Assembly (NCBI GenBank): GCA_025782575.1
Contig: JALGYY010000046.1
Location: forward strand, 1-64,000
Length of the DNA: 64,000 nucleotides
Direction: 5' to 3'
Source: a bacterium
GTDB lineage: Bacteria > Orphanbacterota > Orphanbacteria > Orphanbacterales > Orphanbacteraceae
Shown: positions 41,996 through 49,244 of the stretch, piece by piece
Layout of the letters: each line of letters begins with the position of its first letter
Numbering within the stretch: the first letter of the stretch is position 1
Notes under the pieces: model-generated
Database searches by the model: none
Seen by the model: the letters and a program-made list of their open reading frames with translations, nothing else
Told to the model about the DNA's origin: nothing
Program-made: the position numbers and the translations under genes

Positions 41996-43531
41996 GTGAC
42001 GGAGGTGACAGCGATTTCGCTCCATCGTAATGAAGTCCTCTTCCTGGCGCTTCTAGCGGCCGCATTTCTTCTTCATGCGGTCTATTTCAACTACACTGTC
42101 GATGACGCCTACATCAGTTTCCGGTATGCCGCGAACTGGGTCGCAGGTGATGGTCTCGTGTACAACCCCGGTGAGCGTGTGGAGGGCTACACTAACTTCC
42201 TCTGGACGGCCCTCTCCGCCGCTGCCCTTCGCCTCGGGGCCGATCAGGAGGACTTTGCCCGCTGGGCCGGCCTTCTCGCCGGAATGGGGTGTCTCATATT
42301 TTCCTACGGGGAACTCCGTCGCCGGATCTCCCCTCATCCGCTCCTCTTTCTGCTGCCGATCTCCCTCGCAGCTAACGGCGTCTTCGTGGTCTGGTCCGGC
42401 GCCGGGCTGGAAACCAGTCTCTTCGCGTTCCTGATGCTTGCCGGCACAATGGCCGCCGCCGGCCGAGAAGATAGCAGGTCGATTTACGTCTCCGCCGTTC
42501 TCTTTGCTGTTGCCACATTGACCCGGCCCGAAGGGGCGTTCATTTTTGTGATTGTCGCTCTCGACCGGTTCTTCTTCACACCAGGGTCGAGAGGTTCCGT
42601 GATCAAGGCGGTTCTGCTGTTCGGCGCTCTCACTCTGCCGTTCGAACTGCTGCGGCATGCTTACTACGGAGAGTGGCTCCCCAATACCTGGTATGCCAAA
42701 TCGGGTGGAGGGCCGGCCGCTTTCGCCAGGGGACTGCGGTACCTTGGCAACTATTTCGGGCCTTTCGGAGGCTGGACCATGCTCGCCCCGCTCCCCCTTA
42801 TTTTCTTTATTCGATTGAGAGAATGGGAACGTACCGTCCTGATCGTGCTGTTTGCCTATTTCGCCTACATTGTCCTGATCGGAGGAGATGGCCTGCCCTA
42901 CTTTCGATTTGTCGCCCCCGTCCTTCCCCTTCTTGCCATGCTCGCCGTATCCGGGCTCTGCCGGTTGTATCACATTCAGGATGGAATCAGCCTGCTCCGG
43001 GTGGCGCTTTTCGCGATCCTTCTCGCCCTCCCCATATACAGTTCATTTCGGGGAGAGACTTACCAGTTTCTCGTCGACGACCGGCTGCGCATCGAACTTC
43101 ACTGGAAGGTGATCGGAAAGTGGCTTGCCGAGACTGGCGCGCCGGGAGAAACGATCGCGGTCACCACGGCCGGCGCGATTCCCTACTTCTCGGGCCTTCC
43201 CACTGTGGATATGCTCGGAATAACCGATAAACATATAGCACGTCGGAAGATGCCCGAAATGGGCTCGGGGATTGCCGGCCACGAAAAGCATGATATGGCA
43301 TATGTTCTTTCAAAAGAGCCGACGTACCTGCTGCACTATACATTTCTATTACCCGAACCGGTATTCACGACAGGACAGTTTCGTTCGCCGTGGAATCCAG
43401 GACTCGAGGAACTGCTCCAAAGTGAAGAATTCAATCGAGATTACAGGGGCGAGAGTGCGCAGATCGGAAAGATGTATGTTGTCTACTTCAAACGGGTGCC
43501 GGCGGATCGCCCCGGCCGGGAAGAGAGATAG
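41996..43531 (+). CDS. GT-C membrane glycosyltransferase, AftB-like arabinofuranosyltransferase family
   Basis: 511 residues, about ten membrane segments. The first outer loop has the family signature VDDAYISFRYAANWVAG and NPGERVEGYTNFLW with the DD/E acidic residues of polyprenyl-phosphate-sugar-dependent GT-C enzymes; LTRPEGAFI and YYGEWLPNTWYAK are further family motifs. Related to mycobacterial AftB, but sugar and acceptor cannot be predicted. The start is GTG at 41996; GTG at 42005 is possible. It heads a short run with the GT9 and GT2 genes. Confidence 0.85.
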   Translation: MTEVTAISLHRNEVLFLALLAAAFLLHAVYFNYTVDDAYISFRYAANWVAGDGLVYNPGERVEGYTNFLWTALSAAALRLGADQEDFARWAGLLAGMGCLIFSYGELRRRISPHPLLFLLPISLAANGVFVVWSGAGLETSLFAFLMLAGTMAAAGREDSRSIYVSAVLFAVATLTRPEGAFIFVIVALDRFFFTPGSRGSVIKAVLLFGALTLPFELLRHAYYGEWLPNTWYAKSGGGPAAFARGLRYLGNYFGPFGGWTMLAPLPLIFFIRLREWERTVLIVLFAYFAYIVLIGGDGLPYFRFVAPVLPLLAMLAVSGLCRLYHIQDGISLLRVALFAILLALPIYSSFRGETYQFLVDDRLRIELHWKVIGKWLAETGAPGETIAVTTAGAIPYFSGLPTVDMLGITDKHIARRKMPEMGSGIAGHEKHDMAYVLSKEPTYLLHYTFLLPEPVFTTGQFRSPWNPGLEELLQSEEFNRDYRGESAQIGKMYVVYFKRVPADRPGREER

Positions 43532-43533
43532 GA

Positions 43534-44658
43534 GTGTGCAGTTTGATCGTTAACTCTGACTGTCGTCACTTCCGAGGGGAGAAGCCATGCGTATTTCGCC
43601 GACTCTGTGACGGTTGTGATGAGTACGATCCGATGGGCGTGAAGATCCTAATCATCAAGCTTGCAGCGATGGGTGACGTACTCCGGACGACGCCGATCCT
43701 CACGGCTCTCCGTGCCCGATTCGAGCCATGCCATATCACGTGGGTGGTCCGGCCTGAATCCACCGGGCTTCTGGAAGGACTTCCGGAGATCGACCGGCTC
43801 CTGCCGCTGAACATGGATACGGTAATTCGCCTTGGGGTCGAGGAGTTTGACCACGCCTACTGCTTCGACAAGGAGCCCGCGGCGATCGGACTGGCTGCCC
43901 GGGTCCGTTCACCACGAAAATACGGATTTCTGATGGACGAAAAAGGAAGCCTCGTTCCCGCGGACAAGAACGCCGAGTATGCCTATCAACTCGGGTTTGA
44001 TGATGATCTTAAATACTTCAGGAATAAGAAAACTTATCAGCAGATCCTCTTCGAAATGGGGGGGATGGAGTTTCGAGGCGAGGGCTATCGGTTCGAGATC
44101 GATGGGGCCGCGCGGGAATGGGCAACTTCGACCTATGACACGCTGGGTGTCAGTCCGGGGGAACGGTTGGTCGGAATCAATGTCGGGTCGGGAGATCAGT
44201 TTGCGTATAAAGGTTGGCGGGTCGATGGATTTGCCGAACTGGCCGGCCGAATCCACGGGGAACTGGGCATGCGAATCGTTCTTCTCGGCGGGGAACGGGA
44301 ACGGGAACGGGTCCGGGCGATCATCGAGCAGGCCGACTGTCGCGGTCTGATCGATCCGGGCGCGACGCCTTCGCTCCACAGATTCGCCGCGCTGGTCAGC
44401 CGTTGCCGCCTCGTAGTAACGGGAGACACATTGGCCATGCACATGGCCCTCGCCACCGGTCTTCCGGTAGTCGTTATCTTCGGTTCCACCTGCGCACAGG
44501 AAATCGAAGTCTACGGCCGAGGTCGTAAAATCGTACCAACAGTCGATTGCCACCCCTGTTACAAAAAAACCTGCGACCTGGAAAAGACCTGTGTCGACTC
44601 GATTTCGACAGAAACTGTATTTCAGGGGATCAAGGATCTCCTGGAGGAACTCGATTGA
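43534..44658 (+). CDS. Glycosyltransferase family 9 (heptosyltransferase-like) with Cys-rich ends
   Basis: 374 residues with the GT9 fold of LPS heptosyltransferases: KILIIKLAAMGDVLRTTPIL at the start of the first Rossmann half, VGINVGSGDQFAYKGWRVDGFAEL, and VVTGDTLAMHMALATGLPVV in the second. In front lies an extension with spaced cysteines (DCRHFRGEKPC, LCDGCDEY) and the C-terminus adds DCHPCYKKTCDLEKTC; together they could bind metal or an iron-sulfur cluster. TTG at 43543, eight bases after GGAG, is as likely a start as GTG 43534. It is followed by the GT2 gene with a TTGA overlap. Donor sugar unknown. Confidence 0.87.
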   Translation: MCSLIVNSDCRHFRGEKPCVFRRLCDGCDEYDPMGVKILIIKLAAMGDVLRTTPILTALRARFEPCHITWVVRPESTGLLEGLPEIDRLLPLNMDTVIRLGVEEFDHAYCFDKEPAAIGLAARVRSPRKYGFLMDEKGSLVPADKNAEYAYQLGFDDDLKYFRNKKTYQQILFEMGGMEFRGEGYRFEIDGAAREWATSTYDTLGVSPGERLVGINVGSGDQFAYKGWRVDGFAELAGRIHGELGMRIVLLGGERERERVRAIIEQADCRGLIDPGATPSLHRFAALVSRCRLVVTGDTLAMHMALATGLPVVVIFGSTCAQEIEVYGRGRKIVPTVDCHPCYKKTCDLEKTCVDSISTETVFQGIKDLLEELD

Positions 44659-45374
44659 AGATCATCGTAATGATCCCCACGTACGACGAGCGGGAAAACA
44701 TCGTAGACCTGCTGGAGGCGATCGCGGAACTGAAGATCGACGGTCTGGAGGCGCTGGTGGTGGATGACGATTCGCCGGACGGCACATCGTCCGTCGTATC
44801 CGAGTTTGCTTCCGCTCATCCCTGGGTGACACTCCTCACGAGAAAGACCGATAAAGGGAGAGGGCACGCAGGACGGGCGGGATACTTGAAGGCGCTGGAG
44901 GACGGTGCTGATCTCATCCTGGAGATGGATGCCGATCTTTCCCACCACCCCCGATATATTCCCGACCTGATTGCCGCTGCTGACGAGAATGACGTCGTCC
45001 TCGGATCCCGTTTCGTCGGAGGTGGAGAGGATGCGGATCGCGCCCCCTGGCGTAAAATCATCACTGTGTTGGCGAACTTCTATATTCGTGTCATCCTTCG
45101 CATACCGGTGCATGATTGCAATTCGGGATTCCGTTGCTTTCGGAGGAGCGCTCTCGAGCGGATCGAACCGGCTACCCTTCGTTCGGCAGGCCCCGCAATC
45201 GTGCAGGAGGTTCTCTTTCGAGCGGAGAGAAGAGACCTTCGGGTAAAGGAAGTTCCCGTGATCTTCACCGATCGCGTGCGAGGGAGTTCCAAGCTCGGTT
45301 TCCGGCAGCTCTATCAAGGATATGTGGCCGTGCTTCGGCTGAGGATGGGAGAACTGTTAGGGAGGGGCCGGTGA
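44655..45374 (+). CDS. GT2 polyprenol-phosphate glycosyltransferase (Dpm1-like)
   Basis: 239 residues, soluble or membrane-associated GT2 of the dolichol/polyprenol-phosphate mannose synthase type: IVMIPTYDERENI, VVDDDSPDGTSSVV, MDADLSHHPRYIPDLI (DxD), VLGSRFVGGG, DCNSGFRCFRRSAL and FTDRVRGSSKLGF. It has no C-terminal membrane domain. It would load a sugar onto a polyprenyl phosphate, the donor for GT-C enzymes. The start is TTG at 44655 overlapping the GT9 stop (TTGA). Confidence 0.9.
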   Translation: MKIIVMIPTYDERENIVDLLEAIAELKIDGLEALVVDDDSPDGTSSVVSEFASAHPWVTLLTRKTDKGRGHAGRAGYLKALEDGADLILEMDADLSHHPRYIPDLIAAADENDVVLGSRFVGGGEDADRAPWRKIITVLANFYIRVILRIPVHDCNSGFRCFRRSALERIEPATLRSAGPAIVQEVLFRAERRDLRVKEVPVIFTDRVRGSSKLGFRQLYQGYVAVLRLRMGELLGRGR

Positions 45375-45615
45375 TACGAATCCGCCGCATCATCTACGTG
45401 AGTTTCGGCGAGCAACAATGGTAGAGTTCTTCCGTCGGCATGGTTTTAAACCGTTGCATGTGGTCGCCCGGGTTCCTAAACCGGACCGTCTTGATTCGCC
45501 GCGCGGCGCGAGCGATCGGTGCCTGAACGCAATGTTCGATCTGCTCGACCGGGGCGCGTTGTACGCCGGTCTACCGGGAGGCAATATCGGCGTCTACGGG
45601 AGAAAGATCGGTTGA
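45371..45615 (+). other. Small coupled ORF pair of unknown nature, possible frameshifted gene
   Basis: GTG at 45371 overlaps the GT2 stop (GTGA) and opens a 17-codon frame (IRIRRIIYVSFGEQQW), ending at 45424. A second frame starts at ATG 45418 and codes for 65 residues (MVEFFRRHGFKPLHVVARV, later GALYAGLPGGNIGVYGRKIG), ending in a TTGA overlap with the next gene. The two segments read like the start of one Rossmann-type glycosyltransferase with a single-base shift near 45418, but a small real gene at 45418-45615 is equally possible. No family recognised. Confidence 0.45.
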
Positions 45616-48149
45616 ACCCGTTTCGGGGTTTTTTGTTTGCGGCACTCGTTATCTTCGCGGGAGTCGTCTCTCTTCGACACGTATCCAGTGCCGATCTCGG
45701 TATCCATATCCGCACGGGGGAACGAATTGTCACCGAGCGGGCCATCCCTTCAACGGATCATTTCAGCTTTACAGCAGACGGAAACGATTGGCACATCAAT
45801 CAATGGCTGGCTCAGATTCTTCTTTACGGCGTAGATGAAACTTGGGGGGCTCGGGGCCTCGTCGCTCTCAGGATGCTCCTGGTGGTGGGGACATTCGGTC
45901 TTCTCGTCTGGGGCTGCACGCTCGGGGAAAGTCGATCGGAATTACTGGGAGGGGCGCTGCTGGTTGCCGCGCTCCTCGCGTCCGCGCCGCGGATCCTCAT
46001 GCGACCGTTCCTGTTTTCAGTAATCCTCCTTGCACTCGTGGCGGTTCTTTTCGAGCGCTATCGTCGCGGGAATTCGCGCAGGCTGACAATCCTCATCCCT
46101 CTCTTTGCGTTGTGGGGAACGCTCCATCCGGGATTCCTGTACGGTGCGGGGTTTTTAGGCTGTGCCGTCCTTGGTGAATGGCTGCGTGCTCGCGTTCCTG
46201 TTCTACGCGGCGCGATTCCGCCGCTCGACGCTCCCCGCTTCCGTCATCTTGTTATTGTCTCCGTACTTTCGATTGCCGCGCCGATCCTGATTGCAGCCGC
46301 CACGAACCCGCACGGTATCGAATCTGTCCTTCTCCCCCTGGGTCTTATGAAGAGTGATTTCTTTCTCCAGATTATCGACGAATACCAGAGGGCTGATCCG
46401 GTACGGGACCGCTGGTTCTTTGTGCTGCTAATCGTCTCAGGAATCTCACTGATTATCCCCCACCGAAAACGGCTCTCCATGGACGGAACGGAGCTGCTGC
46501 TTCTCTGTCTGTTCGGCATCTTTGCGGTGAAGACAGTTCGGGTCATCTTTCTCTTCAGTCTGTTGGCAGCCCCTCTGGCTGCTCGAAACCTGTCGCCCCT
46601 TGCGAACCGGCTTCTCCCCCCGAATAGAATCCCCGCAAGATGGGGGACGCTCGTCGCCGCTCTTTCTATCCTGTTCTTTGCGTGGTGGTGGAGTGGTCAC
46701 GACCCCCTTCATGGCCGAGGCATGGACGAACGAAACTATCCGATCGCAGCGTTTCGATTTATCGAGCAGAACGAGCTTCCCGGCGAGATCTTCCATCCCG
46801 ATCGATGGGGGGGTGCGTTCACCTGGTACTTCTGGCCGGAACGAAAGAATTTCATCGATGGCCGCCTGGAAGTCTTCGGCGAACGGTTCTGGAAAGATAC
46901 TTATTTTCGAGTGCTCGGGTGTGGGCCGGCGTGGGAAGAGACTCTCGATCTGTATGGGATCAATACGATTATTTTGCGAATCGGTTCTGCTTCGGGCCGG
47001 GATCGGATCGGCGCGCGACTTCTCCGGCATCCCGATTGGGCACTCGTCTACTTCGATGATCAACTAATGATCCATTGTCGTCGGTCCGCCCTCGCGGAGA
47101 GCGGAAGTCCGGTCATTCCGTTGGAATCGCTTGATCCGGAGATGGTCAGCTTACCGGAGTCGATCCAAGAGGAAAGGGACGCTTCGGAGGCGCTCGCTCT
47201 CGCGCTGGGCGCATTCCCTTCGACCAGGGCGTTCGATCTCAGTTGGGCAATTCTGAGCGAAAGAGGGGAGTGGGCGGAGATCGCAGGCAGCAGCGGACTC
47301 CATCGGATTTCACGCCCGGCCGACAGGATCAGATTCTTCAGGATACGTGGCGAGGCCCGCTTCCGAATCGGTGACCGTGCCGGAGCGAGAGCGGATTGGA
47401 TCGAAGCGCGCGGCAGCTCGTTCGCAATGGAAGATCTTGAACTTCTGCGTGCCCTCGAAGATCAGTCCCTTGATCGATTGGCGGACAGATTCGGGGACAG
47501 GCCGGATGAGCTCTTCCGGATGGCCTCTCTTCTGCTCGATGGACAGGAACCGTCGGTCGCATCCACGATTTTTCGGCGGGCCCAGCTCGCAGGTGGGGGA
47601 GAGGGATACTACAAAAACGCTCTTGCCTGGTCCCTTCTCGAATCCGGTCAGAATACTGAAGAGGCGCTTCGGCTCGCCAGAGAGACGGTTCATGCGAATC
47701 CATCGGACGGCTACGGTCGGGGCACTCTGGCGCGGGCTCTCCGTGCATCGGGTGATCCGGATGGTGCCGAACGTGAAATGAATGAAGCGATCCGGTTGTT
47801 GGTGGGAGTCGATTTCCGTGCCGCGGCAACGGAGCTCTCCCGGTTGGCGCTCTTCCTGGAGGAGCGGGGTGATGATCGTCTGGGAGACGCGATGGAAGCC
47901 GCGATCCGGGCTCTTCAGATCGACTCAAAAACGGAATATCGCCCCTGGCTTGTGAGGCTCCTGATGGAAAGAGGGGGTGAAGATCGGCTCGATGGGATCA
48001 TGGAAGAGATGGCGTACAACCTGGGGCTCGGCATTCATATCGAATTCGCCGAAGAGATGGGGCATGGTGACATCGTGGAGGAACTGAAAGAGCGGTTCCT
48101 GTTCGATTACCAGGGGCTGCCCGAAGGATCAGAGGGGAGGAAGTACTGA
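45612..48149 (+). CDS. Large GT-C-like membrane protein with C-terminal TPR-like repeats
   Basis: 845 residues. About ten membrane segments fill the first ~400 residues; the first outer loop reads SSADLGIHIRTGERI, IPSTDHFSFTADGNDWHINQWL, a pattern of unclassified polytopic proteins resembling GT-C glycosyltransferases. A soluble domain (PDRWGGAFTWYFWPERKNFIDGR) follows, then TPR-like helices (LLESGQNTEEALRLARETV, GRGTLARALRASGDPDGAEREM). The start is TTG at 45612 (TTGA overlap). Position right after GT9 and GT2 suggests use of a lipid-linked sugar, with no direct proof. Confidence 0.75.
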   Translation: MNPFRGFLFAALVIFAGVVSLRHVSSADLGIHIRTGERIVTERAIPSTDHFSFTADGNDWHINQWLAQILLYGVDETWGARGLVALRMLLVVGTFGLLVWGCTLGESRSELLGGALLVAALLASAPRILMRPFLFSVILLALVAVLFERYRRGNSRRLTILIPLFALWGTLHPGFLYGAGFLGCAVLGEWLRARVPVLRGAIPPLDAPRFRHLVIVSVLSIAAPILIAAATNPHGIESVLLPLGLMKSDFFLQIIDEYQRADPVRDRWFFVLLIVSGISLIIPHRKRLSMDGTELLLLCLFGIFAVKTVRVIFLFSLLAAPLAARNLSPLANRLLPPNRIPARWGTLVAALSILFFAWWWSGHDPLHGRGMDERNYPIAAFRFIEQNELPGEIFHPDRWGGAFTWYFWPERKNFIDGRLEVFGERFWKDTYFRVLGCGPAWEETLDLYGINTIILRIGSASGRDRIGARLLRHPDWALVYFDDQLMIHCRRSALAESGSPVIPLESLDPEMVSLPESIQEERDASEALALALGAFPSTRAFDLSWAILSERGEWAEIAGSSGLHRISRPADRIRFFRIRGEARFRIGDRAGARADWIEARGSSFAMEDLELLRALEDQSLDRLADRFGDRPDELFRMASLLLDGQEPSVASTIFRRAQLAGGGEGYYKNALAWSLLESGQNTEEALRLARETVHANPSDGYGRGTLARALRASGDPDGAEREMNEAIRLLVGVDFRAAATELSRLALFLEERGDDRLGDAMEAAIRALQIDSKTEYRPWLVRLLMERGGEDRLDGIMEEMAYNLGLGIHIEFAEEMGHGDIVEELKERFLFDYQGLPEGSEGRKY

Positions 48150-49192
48150 TGAACTACAGGTTGCTGGGGGCGAGCGGACTCCGGGTGTCCGAGCTCTGTC
48201 TTGGTACGATGACTTTCGGAGAAGAATGGGGATGGGGCGCCAACAAAGAGGAGAGTCGAAAGATATTTGATCTCTATACGGACCGAGGGGGAAATTTCCT
48301 GGATACCGCCAATCGTTACACGGACGGGACAAGTGAGAAGTACGTAGGGGAGTTCATCAAGGGCTCACGCGAACAATTCGTGGTGGCCACCAAGTACACC
48401 CTCTTCACCGATCCCGACGATCCGAATGCCGCAGGAAACCATCGGAAGAATATGATGCAGGCGGTAAACGCGAGTCTCCGTCGTCTTGAAACTGAATACA
48501 TCGATCTTTACTGGGTACATGCGTGGGACTTTCTCACCCCGGCGGAGGAAGTGATGCGCGGGTTGGACGACCTCGTCCGATCAGGCAAGGTACTTTATAT
48601 AGGTGTGTCCGACACGCCGGCGTGGGTCGTGTCTCGAGCCAACATGCTGGCGGAGCTTAGGGGGTGGTCCCGGTTCGTCGGTCTACAGATCGAATACAGC
48701 CTCGCCGAGCGGACTGTGGAACGGGAGCTGATTCCCATGGCTCGTACGCTCGACCTGGCTGTGGCCGCCTGGGCGCCGCTGGCGGCAGGCGTACTGAGTG
48801 CCAAATATCTGGACGGCCGGAAACCCGAGGAGGCGAGCCGGCTGGCGGCGGAGAGCGATCGACTCTCCGAGCGCAATCTGGCGATCGCCCGGGTGGTCAA
48901 GAGTGTGGCTGACGAGATCGACGTCACTCCTTCACAGGTGGCGGTGAACTGGCTCCGTCAGCAGCCGGGTGTGGTGATCCCGATTATCGGCGCCAGAAGG
49001 GCGTGGCAGGTGGAGGAGAACCTGGGCGCCCTCGAATTCGAGATTCCGGAAGCTCAGATGGTCCGCCTGGAAGAAGGGAGCCGCATTCCTCTCGGATTCC
49101 CTCATGATTTCCTGATGAAGGAGAACATCCGTGAGATGGTCCGAGGGCCGAAGCACCCCAAGATCCGCGCCCACAGGGACTATACAGCCTAG
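48149..49192 (+). CDS. Aldo/keto reductase
   Basis: 347-residue NADPH-dependent (beta/alpha)8 oxidoreductase of the AKR superfamily, YghZ/potassium-channel-beta-like branch. The tetrad is complete: D52 and Y57 (FLDTANRYTDG), K82 (VATKYTLF), H124 (DLYWVHAWD); cofactor residues lie in VVIPIIGARRAWQVEENL. ATG shares a base with the previous stop. It could act on a sugar intermediate of the cluster or be a general carbonyl reductase. Confidence 0.92.
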   Translation: MNYRLLGASGLRVSELCLGTMTFGEEWGWGANKEESRKIFDLYTDRGGNFLDTANRYTDGTSEKYVGEFIKGSREQFVVATKYTLFTDPDDPNAAGNHRKNMMQAVNASLRRLETEYIDLYWVHAWDFLTPAEEVMRGLDDLVRSGKVLYIGVSDTPAWVVSRANMLAELRGWSRFVGLQIEYSLAERTVERELIPMARTLDLAVAAWAPLAAGVLSAKYLDGRKPEEASRLAAESDRLSERNLAIARVVKSVADEIDVTPSQVAVNWLRQQPGVVIPIIGARRAWQVEENLGALEFEIPEAQMVRLEEGSRIPLGFPHDFLMKENIREMVRGPKHPKIRAHRDYTA

Positions 49193-49244
49193 CAGCCGGC
49201 CGGGGCTTGTGCTACCTTCTCAGGATTCCTGAGGAGAAGTGCCG

